This document shows, one piece after another, positions 18,553-27,287 of a stretch of 64,000 bases of DNA (position 1 is the stretch's first letter; every line of letters begins with the position of its first letter). The position numbers were made by a program, and so were the translations under genes. Below the pieces are notes generated by a model that saw only the letters and a program-made list of their open reading frames with translations, was not told the DNA's origin and ran no database searches. Origin of the DNA: Priestia iocasae (GTDB taxonomy: Bacteria; Bacillota; Bacilli; Bacillales; Bacillaceae_H); assembly GCF_016909075.1 (NCBI RefSeq), contig NZ_JAFBFC010000002.1, positions 434,001-498,000 of the forward strand, given 5' to 3'.

Positions 18553-19701
18553 ATGAAGGAAAAAAGAGATTTAGTAGGTGTGACTTATGTGCTTGTCATT
18601 GCAGCTATTTTAGTCGTTTGTAACATTTATACGATGATTCCAATTTATGAAGCAGTAGCTAATGATTTTTCCATTCAGGTGGAAGAATCTCTTTATGGAA
18701 GCAGCTTTTTTACGTTTTTTTACGCAGGTGGTTTGTTAACTTTTGGAGCTCTTGCTCAACGAATGAATCATAAAACAATTATTGTCTTTGGACTTTTACT
18801 TTCTGCTTTTACGACCTTTTTTGTTGCATTATCACCAACTTCGCTTGTTTTGTATATCACTCGTTCCATTCAAGGCTTTACATTAGGAAGCTTTGCACCT
18901 GTTGCTTTTGCGTATACCTTTGAATTATTTTCACCCTCAAGAAGAACTCTTGTCTTAGCTCTCATCAACACAGGGTTTCTTATTGCTGGCATTGTAGGTC
19001 AGCTTGTCAGTATGATTATTTTGCATGTATCAAGCTGGGAATGGGTGTTTGTGACATTTAGCTTTACTTATTTAGGTTTGTTTTTAGCTACCTTGATGGT
19101 CCTTCCTACTTCTTCACCAAAAGCAGTAAACCATTCTACTGTTTGGTCTTCCTTTCGGCAGCATCTTTTTAACTACGAGCTATTAAAGCATTATTTAATT
19201 ACTTTCACCTTAATGTTGTCCTTTGTTTGCTTTTACGAAATGCTTGCAAAGTATTTTTTATCAGCTGCTTCTCTAAGCGAAAACTCGGTGTTCATCGTTC
19301 GTTCCGTTGGATTAATTGGCGTTATTTTATCTTTTTTTACCGGTCGGATTATTCATCAATATGGTGGTCGAAAAACGTTACGTATAGGATTCATACTCGG
19401 TATTCTTTCCCTCACTTCAATCATTAGCTATCCATCTATTTGGAACATTGCTTTTTCATCTATCTTTTTTGTCGCAGCCATCTCATTGCTTTTACCTAGT
19501 ATCATTACATGCATTGGAACCGAAGCGAAGCAACATCGAACATCCGCGATTTCACTTTATTCTTTTATTTTACTTACGGGTGCTAGTATGGCACCTCTGT
19601 TAGTCAAACGACTATCATTCAACGATTCTCTTCTCCTGCTGATTTCTTTGTTTGTTATTGATTTTATATTGACTCACTTTCTAAAAGACACTGCAGTGTG
19701 A
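18553..19701 (+). CDS. MFS transporter, probable drug/metabolite efflux
   Basis: A 382-residue, 12-helix major facilitator protein. The loop between helices 2 and 3 reads ALAQRMNHKTIIVFG, a variant of the MFS motif GxLaDRxGrk, and helix 4 starts YITRSIQGFTLGSFAPVAFAY. It resembles the YnfM/YybF-type efflux group; substrate unknown. Start at ATG 18553, eight bases after GGGGG; in-frame GTG 18544 and ATG 18547 overlap or crowd that site. The gene is monocistronic, with a candidate translation-attenuation leader upstream. Confidence 0.8.
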   Translation: MKEKRDLVGVTYVLVIAAILVVCNIYTMIPIYEAVANDFSIQVEESLYGSSFFTFFYAGGLLTFGALAQRMNHKTIIVFGLLLSAFTTFFVALSPTSLVLYITRSIQGFTLGSFAPVAFAYTFELFSPSRRTLVLALINTGFLIAGIVGQLVSMIILHVSSWEWVFVTFSFTYLGLFLATLMVLPTSSPKAVNHSTVWSSFRQHLFNYELLKHYLITFTLMLSFVCFYEMLAKYFLSAASLSENSVFIVRSVGLIGVILSFFTGRIIHQYGGRKTLRIGFILGILSLTSIISYPSIWNIAFSSIFFVAAISLLLPSIITCIGTEAKQHRTSAISLYSFILLTGASMAPLLVKRLSFNDSLLLLISLFVIDFILTHFLKDTAV

Positions 19702-19745
19702 TAGACATATTCACCAATGAAAAAAAGTTTAAAAAACCGATTCAT

Positions 19746-19780
19746 CCCCCACTTACTCACTGTGTTCCTTGAGGTGGGGG
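19746..19780. mobile_element. hairpin resembling an IS200/IS605 end (remnant)
   Basis: CCCCCAC (19746-19752) pairs with GTGGGGG (19774-19780), extended by a G-U and a U-A pair around a 17-nt loop. Read on the minus strand it is followed by ATGAATCGGTTTTTT. Hairpins of this CCCCCAC/GTGGGGG type are typical of the subterminal ends of IS200/IS605 elements in bacilli as I remember them. No tnpA or tnpB is present, so this would be a relic. Confidence 0.35.
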
Positions 19781-19800
19781 TCTTCTGGGTAAAAATGATA

Positions 19801-19852
19801 AAAAAACTGCCCTTACATTCAGCTATAATCCTGAATGTAAGTAGCAGTTTTT
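19801..19852. terminator. bidirectional terminator, MFS gene / SDR gene
   Basis: AAAAACTGC ... TTACATTCAG pairs with CTGAATGTAA ... GCAGTTTTT around a short loop, with A- and T-runs at both ends, between the convergent genes. Confidence 0.85.
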
Positions 19853-19873
19853 AGAATCATTCCGTTGAAAGGT

Positions 19874-20614
19874 TTACATCATAATTCCACCATCTACATG
19901 AAGCACTGTACCATTAACGTAATTCGCTTCATCAGATGCTAAGTATAAGTAGGCATGGGCGATATCTGACGGCTTACCGAGGCGTTGCAGTGGTATTGTT
20001 GATTTGACTTGGTTTATCACTTTTTCAGGTACGGCTGCTACCATATTCGTTTCAATAAATCCTGGGGCAACAGCATTAACCGTAATATTTTTGCGAGCAA
20101 GCTCTTTGGCCCACGTTTTGGTCATCCCAACAACTGCTGCTTTTGCTGCTGCGTAGTTCGTTTGACCAATATTTCCATATACACCTGATACAGAAGACGT
20201 ATTGATAATTCTTCCTTGCCCTTGGTCAATCAGATGAGGCACAACCGCTTGGGTACAATGAAACACGCCTGTTAAATTAACATCAATAACTCGTTGAAAA
20301 TCTTCGACCGCTAATTTTGTCAAAAAGCCATCCTTTGTAATACCTGCATTGTTAATTAAAATATCAATCTTTGAAAAGCGATCTATTACTTGCTCAACCA
20401 TTTGATCTACACTTTTTCGATCAGCTACATTGACTTGAAAGAATTCCACATCTTTTCCTTCTGCTTGTAATTCTTCCGCACGCTTTCTTCCTGTTTCTTC
20501 ATCGTAATCAACCATCGCTACTTTTGCACCTTCACGCAAAAACACTCTCACACTCTCTAATCCTAATCCATTGGCAGCACCTGTAATAACAGCAACTTTG
20601 TTCTCTAATCTCAT
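19874..20614 (-). CDS. short-chain dehydrogenase/reductase, FabG-like
   Basis: A 246-residue classical SDR. TGAANGLG near residue 11 binds NAD(P); NNAG lies near residue 87; the catalytic Ser is in NTSSVSG and Tyr-X-X-X-Lys in TNYAAAKAA; the C-terminal NGTVLHVDGG is the SDR end motif. It is closest to 3-oxoacyl-ACP or acetoacetyl-CoA reductases. The Asp of MVDYDEE near residue 36, after the second strand, favours NAD(H) over NADP(H), which argues for a catabolic 3-hydroxyacyl dehydrogenase rather than the housekeeping fabG. AAGGAGG site before the ATG; monocistronic. Confidence 0.8.
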   Translation of the reverse strand: MRLENKVAVITGAANGLGLESVRVFLREGAKVAMVDYDEETGRKRAEELQAEGKDVEFFQVNVADRKSVDQMVEQVIDRFSKIDILINNAGITKDGFLTKLAVEDFQRVIDVNLTGVFHCTQAVVPHLIDQGQGRIINTSSVSGVYGNIGQTNYAAAKAAVVGMTKTWAKELARKNITVNAVAPGFIETNMVAAVPEKVINQVKSTIPLQRLGKPSDIAHAYLYLASDEANYVNGTVLHVDGGIMM

Positions 20615-20865
20615 TTCTCTACCTCCTTATATCAAAAAGTTCAATTAGTACCATCCACTAATCAATTGTTCCCATTTACCCATTTTTTCTCTCTATCTAT
20701 ATACCCAATATGGTAATTGTACTAACTACCGCTTACTTTATAAGTATTCTTCAAACAGAAAAATATTTAACATTTTTTACTAATAATGAGGCGATGTCCA
20801 ATTTCATGCTGTACAAGTCAATTGACAAGCGAAACGTTCTATTTATGACATAACTAAACAACAAA

Positions 20866-20903
20866 AAAAGGATTAAGACACTTATGTTTGTCTTAATCCT
20901 TTT
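20866..20903 (-). terminator. terminator of yhjE
   Basis: 15-bp arms AAAAGGATTAAGACA (20866-20880) and its reverse complement (20889-20903) with an 8-nt loop, followed on the minus strand by a T-run. The left half of the stem overlaps the last codons of yhjE. Confidence 0.88.
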
Positions 20904-21504
20904 GCTGCCCCATCCCTACATTTAAATGAGCTTCAATTCTTTTACCAACAAGCCATAAAATAAAAATAATGACGGCTACAATAACCGTTTTGATTGGCTC
21001 TTTAAAAAATGAGACAAAGTCTGCTCCGATAAAGCTCATGACAAATACCATCACCATTTTTCCGCAAAGTACAGCCAGTGTAAATTGAGCAACACTAACA
21101 CGAGATAACCCGGCTACAATGTTAATCGCTGCTGATGGTGTAAATGGAAAGCAAAGCATTAAGAATAAGGGACCAAATCCGTGTCTCTCTACCCAAATCA
21201 TAATTTTTTTAATTTGCTTGTGCTTTCGTAGAAACGAAAAGAACCGCTCTCGCCCAAATCGACGAACAAGAAAGAATACAGCTAGTGATCCTGCACATGT
21301 TCCAATCCATGAAATAAGAAAACCCAACCACAATCCAAAAGCAGCAGCGTTTGCCATCACAAACGCAAAAAGTGGTAAAACGGGTAAGAAGGCTTCGAGC
21401 ATAGGTAATAAAAGGCCTGTAATTAAGCCGAATGATCGATATTCTTCTAATAATTTCAATATACCTTCTAATGTAAGATATTGTTGTAACGTATCAAAAT
21501 TCAT
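20893..21504 (-). CDS. yhjE: TVP38/TMEM64 (DedA-like) membrane protein YhjE
   Basis: A 203-residue membrane protein with about five helices. The central FLVRRFGRERFFSFLRKHKQ and FGPLFLMLCFPFTPSAAINIVAGLSRV are the core of the VTT domain (SNARE-associated/TVP38), which contains reentrant loops and is linked to lipid scrambling or transport in distant relatives. Length and location on the addB side of the cluster match B. subtilis YhjE. AAGGAG site before the ATG. Confidence 0.78.
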   Translation of the reverse strand: MNFDTLQQYLTLEGILKLLEEYRSFGLITGLLLPMLEAFLPVLPLFAFVMANAAAFGLWLGFLISWIGTCAGSLAVFFLVRRFGRERFFSFLRKHKQIKKIMIWVERHGFGPLFLMLCFPFTPSAAINIVAGLSRVSVAQFTLAVLCGKMVMVFVMSFIGADFVSFFKEPIKTVIVAVIIFILWLVGKRIEAHLNVGMGQQKD

Positions 21505-21588
21505 TCACTAATCTCCTTATCGCCCAAAACTTCACTTACTGCTTATTTTACCTTTTTCTTTTCCTAATTAAAACATTTCCAAACATAA

Positions 21589-21633
21589 GGGCTATGGCAG
21601 ATAGGGCAAACGGGCCCCCATTTGACACAGCCC
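21589..21633. repeat. 45-nt hairpin element with GGGCTGTGTCAAA-type ends
   Basis: GGGCTATGGCAGAT (21589-21602) and ATTTGACACAGCCC (21620-21633) are inverted repeats matching at 11 of 14 positions. The right end is the exact complement of the 13-nt left end of the hairpin at 30498-30543. The element lies in the 150-bp gap between yhjE and the S9 peptidase gene. It has no T-run, so it is not an ordinary terminator. Confidence 0.5.
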
Positions 21634-21654
21634 ACAAACTTTATGAAATCATTA

Positions 21655-23619
21655 TTACAGGTAGTGATCGAACCACTCTGTTATATGATTTAAACGAGCA
21701 TTTCTTAATATAGGAGGGCCACTTCGGGATAATTCGTGATTTGCCTCTGGAAAACGAACAAATTTTACGTCTTTTTCTTTTCTTTTTAATGCTATAAATA
21801 GCTGCTCAGCTTGCTCAATTGGACAACGGTAATCTTTTTCACTATGTAAGATTAATAGTGGTGTTTCAACATTTGATACAAGACGTAGTGGAGAATGGTG
21901 CCATAGCTTCTCAACATCTTCATAAATATCTGCTTTTACTTCCCATTCTGTAAAATAATAGCCAATGTCACTAACACCATAAAAGCTTGTCCAATTCGAA
22001 ATACAGCGCTGTGTAACCGCTGCTTTAAAGCGATTTGTTTGACCAACAATCCAGTTTGTCATGAACCCTCCGTAACTGCCTCCTGTTACACCTAACCGGT
22101 TTGAATCTATAAAAGAATATTGATCAATTGCTTCATCAACGACTGACATTAAATCTTCGTAGTCCATTCCACCATAATCTCCACGTACGGCATCAACAAA
22201 TGCTTGACCGTATCCTCTACCTCCACGTGGGTTTGAGAACAACACAGCATATCCTTTGGCTGCTAATAACTGAAATTCATACATAAAGGTGTTGCCATAC
22301 ATCATATGTGGTCCACCATGAATTTCTAAAATAAGCGGACACTTCTCTCCTTCTTCATAGCAAGCAGGCTTCATCAACCAACTTTGAAGGAGCAACCCAT
22401 CTTTTGCCGTCGTGTAAAATGCTTCGGCTGTAACCAGTTCTACTTCTTCCATTAACTCTTTGTTTACGCTCGTAATCTGAACCAGTTCTCCCGTCATTAA
22501 GTTTAACGTGTAAAGATCTCCAGGATGAGTAGGCTTACTAATTCCAATGACTGCTTTATGCTGGGTTGGATGAATGGATAAACTATACACATGCAAGTCT
22601 TCCAGTAAAGATGGATACATTTCCCCGTGGATGGTTCCGTAGTAAACTCCGACATTCCCTTGATCACTCATCATAAAATAGAAGCCTTGACTATCACTTG
22701 TCCATAAAATACCTGGATTTGTACGCCATGAATGAAGATCTCCAACCATTACATCTCCTACTTCGACATCCCACTCACTGGTCAAGCATGTGAATGATTG
22801 ATGATGCAAATGATAAATCCACACTTTATGAACGGTTGCTGATTGATATTCTCGTTCATTACCAATCATCGCTAAATAAGTTCCATCTGGTGAAGCTGAT
22901 ACATTCGTGAAAAAACCTTTTCCATTCGTAATGTTTGTCATCTCTTTCGTTTCCAAATTATAAATGAATACATCCGAATGTAATGATAACCCTGGATTTT
23001 TTGCACGATTGGCTGTAAACGTAATCGCAGATTGATCTGGTAGCCAACAGCCGATAGTATGATGATATGGTCCGGTGGTTAACTGCGTGACCTCTCCGGT
23101 TTCAACCTCAACCATCATAATTTGAGAATAGCAGCCTTTTAGAAAACCACTTGCATCAGATTTATATTGAAGGCTATCCACAACAAGCGGTTCAAGCTTG
23201 TCTGAAGCTTCTTTTTCTTCATGATCTTTTATCTTTGTTGAAAATAGTAAATAACGACCATCTGGTGACCATTCAATGTTTGACACACCTCGCTTACAGT
23301 CAGTTAATTTTCGTGCTTCACCACCATTTGAATGAACGACGTAAATTTGAGGTATACCCGAGCGAGTTGATAAAAATGCAACATGATTTCCTTCAGGTGA
23401 CCACTTAGGTGCATAATCTTTTTGTTCACCGTACGTCCATTGAACAGATTCACCCGTTTCTAAATTCATCATATGTAAGTGCGAATCATACTCTTCTGTT
23501 TCTTTATTAATTCCATGTAATACATAAATCACTCGGTTACCATCGGGCGATAACTGAGCGTCATAGACCGATTTTAAACGATATAAATCTTCTAAAGTAA
23601 CTAATCGCTTTTTTGACAT
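21655..23619 (-). CDS. S9 family prolyl oligopeptidase-type peptidase
   Basis: A 654-residue cytoplasmic peptidase with an N-terminal beta-propeller of WD40-like/TolB repeats (recurrent SPDG, for example LSPDGNRVIYV, WSPEGNHVAFLS and WSPDGRYLLFS). The C-terminal alpha/beta-hydrolase has EIHGGPH (oxyanion side), nucleophile GGSYGG near residue 512, Asp in LHSEKDYRCP and His in PEANHELSRSG. It resembles B. subtilis YuxL and acyl-aminoacyl peptidases. An AAGGGAGG site precedes the start. The gene stands alone, divergent from the IDEAL-domain gene. Confidence 0.88.
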   Translation of the reverse strand: MSKKRLVTLEDLYRLKSVYDAQLSPDGNRVIYVLHGINKETEEYDSHLHMMNLETGESVQWTYGEQKDYAPKWSPEGNHVAFLSTRSGIPQIYVVHSNGGEARKLTDCKRGVSNIEWSPDGRYLLFSTKIKDHEEKEASDKLEPLVVDSLQYKSDASGFLKGCYSQIMMVEVETGEVTQLTTGPYHHTIGCWLPDQSAITFTANRAKNPGLSLHSDVFIYNLETKEMTNITNGKGFFTNVSASPDGTYLAMIGNEREYQSATVHKVWIYHLHHQSFTCLTSEWDVEVGDVMVGDLHSWRTNPGILWTSDSQGFYFMMSDQGNVGVYYGTIHGEMYPSLLEDLHVYSLSIHPTQHKAVIGISKPTHPGDLYTLNLMTGELVQITSVNKELMEEVELVTAEAFYTTAKDGLLLQSWLMKPACYEEGEKCPLILEIHGGPHMMYGNTFMYEFQLLAAKGYAVLFSNPRGGRGYGQAFVDAVRGDYGGMDYEDLMSVVDEAIDQYSFIDSNRLGVTGGSYGGFMTNWIVGQTNRFKAAVTQRCISNWTSFYGVSDIGYYFTEWEVKADIYEDVEKLWHHSPLRLVSNVETPLLILHSEKDYRCPIEQAEQLFIALKRKEKDVKFVRFPEANHELSRSGPPILRNARLNHITEWFDHYL

Positions 23620-23702
23620 ATTTGTCTCCCTCCCTTGCTTTTATTGTACTATACTCGCTGTCGTGATATCGATTTTTCAAGGTGTAACAATTAAAAAAAC
23701 TA

Positions 23703-23717
23703 AAAATTTAGAAAATT
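23703..23717. promoter_or_regulatory. CodY-like box between the S9 peptidase and IDEAL genes
   Basis: AAAATTTAGAAAATT matches 12 of 15 positions of the CodY consensus AATTTTCWGAAAATT. It sits in a divergent promoter region. The region is A/T-rich, so chance is a real alternative. Confidence 0.3.
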
Positions 23718-23775
23718 AGTTGTTTTTTTCACTTTGCATCTATATACTAATAAAAAGACTCAGAGGTGATTTTTC

Positions 23776-24012
23776 ATGAAAAACGAAAAGTCGTATACCG
23801 AAATGATGAAGTCGTTAGCCCGCAAGAAAAGAACGATGGACAACATTAATATGTTAGATGTCTACATTGACATGATTATTGATGAGTCGTTATTTAAGAG
23901 ACGAAAAGAATTATTAGAACAAAGTATTGATGATGCTCTAGACAATCGTGACCAGCAAACGTTTCGTGACCTCGCCAAACAGTATAAACTCTTAATCCAA
24001 TCTGCTACTTAA
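23776..24012 (+). CDS. IDEAL-domain protein
   Basis: A 78-residue charged helical protein. The C-terminal SIDDALDNRDQQTFRDLAKQY is the IDEAL domain (named after the I-D-E-A-L pattern), found in small Firmicute proteins such as YozD and at the end of YpiB. Function is unknown; a protein-protein adaptor role is possible. AGAGGTG precedes the ATG by eight bases. It converges on aceA with a terminator between. Confidence 0.75.
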   Translation: MKNEKSYTEMMKSLARKKRTMDNINMLDVYIDMIIDESLFKRRKELLEQSIDDALDNRDQQTFRDLAKQYKLLIQSAT

Positions 24013-24016
24013 TCAA

Positions 24017-24055
24017 CAAAAAATCCTTCACGCATTGCTGCATGAAGGATCATTT
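24017..24055 (-). terminator. terminator of aceBA
   Basis: Minus-strand stem ATCCTTCA ... TGAAGGAT, extended by TGC/GCG, followed by TTTTTTG. It lies 16 bp after the aceA stop and also works for the facing IDEAL gene. Confidence 0.82.
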
Positions 24056-24065
24056 TTGTGACACA

Positions 24066-25346
24066 TTATGCTTTTGTAAATTGATCTGCTTCTGTTGACC
24101 CTTTTAAAGCTGTTGTCGAAGACGTGCCTCCTGATACAACTTGTGCTACCTCATCAAAATAACCTGTTCCTACCTCACGTTGATGTCTCGTTGCAGTATA
24201 GCCGTACGCCTCACTTGAGAACTCTCTTTGTTGTAATTCTGAATAAGCTGCCATTCCTCTTGTTTTGTACCCACGAGCTAGCTCAAACATGCTGTGGTTT
24301 AATGCATGGAAACCTGCTAGTGTAACAAATTGGAATTTATATCCCATTTTTGCAATTTCACGTTGGAATTTCTCGATGGTTTTTTCATCAAGTTTTTTCT
24401 TCCAATTGAACGATGGAGAGCAGTTATACGCTAACATTTTACCTGGGAACTTTTCATGAATCGCTTTTGCAAATCTCTCCGCTTGTTCTAAGTTTGGCTC
24501 AGATGTTTCACACCAAATTAAGTCCGCATAAGGTGCATAAGATAGACCTCTTGCAATTGCTTGATCTAGACCTGCACGTGTACGATAGAATCCTTCTGCC
24601 GTACGCTCACCTGTAATAAACTGACGATCTACTGGATCAATGTCACTTGTAATGAGGTCTGCTGCATCTGCATCTGTACGTGCAATTAAAATGGTTGGAA
24701 CACCCATTACATCTGCTGCGAGGCGTGCAGAAATTAAGTTACGTACCGCTGTTTGTGTTGGCAAAAGAACTTTTCCGCCTAAATGACCACATTTCTTTTC
24801 AGATGATAACTGATCTTCAAAGTGAACCGCTGAAGCACCTGACTCAATCATGCCTTTCATTAACTCAAATACATTTAATTGACCACCAAATCCTGCTTCT
24901 GCGTCTGCAATGATTGGTGCAAAGTAATCAATTTCATCTTCCCCTTCAAGATGTTGAATTTGATCTGCTCGTTGAAGCGCTTGGTTAATTCGCTTTACGA
25001 CGTGAGGCACACTATTCGCTGGATATAGACTTTGGTCTGGATACATTTGACCCGCTAAGTTTGCATCTGCTGCTACTTGCCATCCGCTTAAATAAATAGC
25101 CTTTAATCCTGCTTTTACTTGTTGAACTGCTTGATTACCAGTTAGAGCTCCTAACGCATGAACGTAATTCTCGGTTTGTAATAAACCCCAAAACTTTTCA
25201 GCTCCACGTTTTGCTAATGTATGTTCGATATCGATAGAACCTCTTAATTTAATTACATCTTCAGCAGAGTACGTACGCTCAATACCTTCCCAGCGCTTAT
25301 CATTTCTCCAATTTTCTTCTAATTTTTGAATACGTGAATTTGTCAT
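24066..25346 (-). CDS. aceA: isocitrate lyase
   Basis: A 426-residue isocitrate lyase, splitting isocitrate into glyoxylate and succinate. The catalytic signature [14 protein letters not shown] (KKCGH, residues about 188-192) is intact. [21 protein letters not shown] and [11 protein letters not shown] form the PEP-mutase-type barrel; the active-site loop YNCSPSFNW is present. It follows aceB with a 64-bp gap, so the two glyoxylate-shunt enzymes form an operon. B. subtilis 168 lacks these genes, separating this organism from that group. GGAGGG precedes the ATG. Confidence 0.95.
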   Translation of the reverse strand: MTNSRIQKLEENWRNDKRWEGIERTYSAEDVIKLRGSIDIEHTLAKRGAEKFWGLLQTENYVHALGALTGNQAVQQVKAGLKAIYLSGWQVAADANLAGQMYPDQSLYPANSVPHVVKRINQALQRADQIQHLEGEDEIDYFAPIIADAEAGFGGQLNVFELMKGMIESGASAVHFEDQLSSEKKCGHLGGKVLLPTQTAVRNLISARLAADVMGVPTILIARTDADAADLITSDIDPVDRQFITGERTAEGFYRTRAGLDQAIARGLSYAPYADLIWCETSEPNLEQAERFAKAIHEKFPGKMLAYNCSPSFNWKKKLDEKTIEKFQREIAKMGYKFQFVTLAGFHALNHSMFELARGYKTRGMAAYSELQQREFSSEAYGYTATRHQREVGTGYFDEVAQVVSGGTSSTTALKGSTEADQFTKA

Positions 25347-25410
25347 AATAAAAACCCTCCTATTAATAAATAAAATAATGATTTATAATCCAACTGAATC
25401 ACTTTCTTTA

Positions 25411-27000
25411 TTAAAGAATTTCATAACCTCTTAATGTTAAAAAGTCTGCAAATTCTTCTTGTGCAATTAATTGATCAAAGAGCGCTACAGCTTCTGAAAA
25501 ACGTCCTGAATTGAATCGCTCTGAACCAAGTTGTTGCTTAATCTTTTGCAATTCTTCTTGCTTTAATTGTTCCACAAGCTCAAACGTTACATCTCGGCCA
25601 TCTTTTAGCTGCCCTTTTGGATGACGAATCCACTGCCAAATTTGTGCTCGAGATATCTCTGCCGTTGCAGCATCTTCCATTAAATGATGAATTGGCGCTG
25701 CTCCTCTTCCACATAACCATGATTCAATATATTGAATTCCGACGTTAATATTTGTTCGTAGACCGTCTTCTGTAATTTCGCCTTTCGGTACTTCTAATAA
25801 GTTCTCCGCTGTTACATGTACATCTTCTCGTTTTCTATCAATCTGATTTTTCCCCGACATTACCTTATCAAATACTTCCATCGCCACTGGGACAAGGCCA
25901 GGATGCGCGACCCATGTGCCGTCGTGCCCGTCATTTGCCTCACGCTCTTTATCATTTCGAACCTTCTCAAACGCTAGACGATTTGCTTCGTCATCATTTT
26001 TAACAGGAATTTGAGCAGCCATGCCACCAATCGCATGAACATTCCTTCGATGACACGTTTGAATGGCTAAAAGTGAATAAGATCTCATAAATGGGACTGT
26101 CATCGTGACAAGAGCTCGATCCGGTAAGATAACATCCTTTTGATGACGTAGCTTTTTAATATAGCTAAAGATATAATCCCAGCGACCACAATTTAAACCA
26201 GCTGAGTGCTCCCTTAGTTCATATAAAATTTCATCCATTTCAAAGGCTGCTAAAATTGTCTCAATTAAGACGGTGGCTTTGATTGTACCTTTTGGAACAC
26301 CTAAGTATTGTTGTGCATAAATGAACACATCGTTCCATAAACGTGCTTCTAAGTGGCTTTCCATCTTTGGTAAGTAGAAATAAGGTCCACTTCCTCTATC
26401 CATTAATGCTTTTGCATTGTGAAAAAAGTACAACCCGAAATCTACTAAACTTCCTGACATTGGCTCGTTTTCTACTAAAAGGTGCTTTTCTTCAAGATGC
26501 CATCCACGTGGACGTACAACTAGCGTTGCTACATTGCTTTTTAATTGATATGTTTTACCATTTGGTCCTTCGTAGGAAATCGTCTTATTCACAGCATCTC
26601 GCAGGTTAATTTGACCATCTAATGCATTTTCCCACGTTGGAGAGTTGGCATCTTCAAAATCAGCCATAAATACTTTTGCACCGGAATTTAGTGCGTTAAT
26701 AATCATTTTACGATCGACGGGACCTGTAATCTCAACACGCCGATCTAACAAATCATTTGGAATAGGTGAAACCGTCCACTCGCTATTTCGAATATGTTCG
26801 GTTTCTTTTAAAAAGGTGGGAAGCTTTCCATCATTAATTTCTTGTTGACGGATGTTTCTTTGTTGTAGTAGTTGTTTTCTAGTTGAGTTGAATTTCGTAT
26901 GAAGGGATTTCAAAAATTGCAGAGCTTCTGGTGTTAAAATCTCAAGATGATTGGGAGTCGTTTGGCTAGCAATTTGAATACCACTTGTGCCTATTTGCAT
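25411..27000 (-). CDS. aceB: malate synthase A
   Basis: A 529-residue malate synthase of the A type, condensing glyoxylate with acetyl-CoA. Recognisable pieces are [79 protein letters not shown] and [18 protein letters not shown]. First gene of the operon. The ribosome-binding site GGAAGGAG lies 11 bases before the ATG, a rather long spacing. The 5' region is A/T-rich with TATATAAT-like sequence on the minus strand near 27060, a likely promoter. Confidence 0.95.
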   Translation of the reverse strand: MQIGTSGIQIASQTTPNHLEILTPEALQFLKSLHTKFNSTRKQLLQQRNIRQQEINDGKLPTFLKETEHIRNSEWTVSPIPNDLLDRRVEITGPVDRKMIINALNSGAKVFMADFEDANSPTWENALDGQINLRDAVNKTISYEGPNGKTYQLKSNVATLVVRPRGWHLEEKHLLVENEPMSGSLVDFGLYFFHNAKALMDRGSGPYFYLPKMESHLEARLWNDVFIYAQQYLGVPKGTIKATVLIETILAAFEMDEILYELREHSAGLNCGRWDYIFSYIKKLRHQKDVILPDRALVTMTVPFMRSYSLLAIQTCHRRNVHAIGGMAAQIPVKNDDEANRLAFEKVRNDKEREANDGHDGTWVAHPGLVPVAMEVFDKVMSGKNQIDRKREDVHVTAENLLEVPKGEITEDGLRTNINVGIQYIESWLCGRGAAPIHHLMEDAATAEISRAQIWQWIRHPKGQLKDGRDVTFELVEQLKQEELQKIKQQLGSERFNSGRFSEAVALFDQLIAQEEFADFLTLRGYEIL

Positions 27001-27154
27001 AGAATGAACACACTCCTTCCTCTCTTTTGTTATAAAACAGATTGTTATTCACATTAGTTATTATATAACAGAATATTCTAAAGAGGAACACTTTTTTTGA
27101 AAAAATTTTCCTTATTCAAGTTGTCCACTCCTTAAATCTTCCCTTATCATAGGT

Positions 27155-27213
27155 ACGCCCCTTTCAAAACTTTTAGCACTAAAAAGAGAAAAGTTTTGAA
27201 AGGGGCGTTTTTC
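27155..27213 (+). terminator. strong hairpin with T-run on the plus strand, no plus-strand gene
   Basis: 20-bp perfect arms ACGCCCCTTTCAAAACTTTT (27155-27174) and their complement (27189-27208), loop 14 nt. A T-run follows on the plus strand only. Both flanking genes (yhfN and aceB) are on the minus strand, where the hairpin is not followed by T residues. Confidence 0.7.
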
Positions 27214-27287
27214 TAAGCAAAAAACCTTGAAAATCTGCTCGTTTCACTGAATTTAGCAGATCTACTATGTGAAGTTCTTTGTTCCTT

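Noticed and set aside
27024-27039. 16-mer CTTTTGTTATAAAACA repeated exactly at 36294-36309
   Set aside because: A single A/T-rich 16-bp match in 64 kb is near chance expectation, and the flanks do not align.
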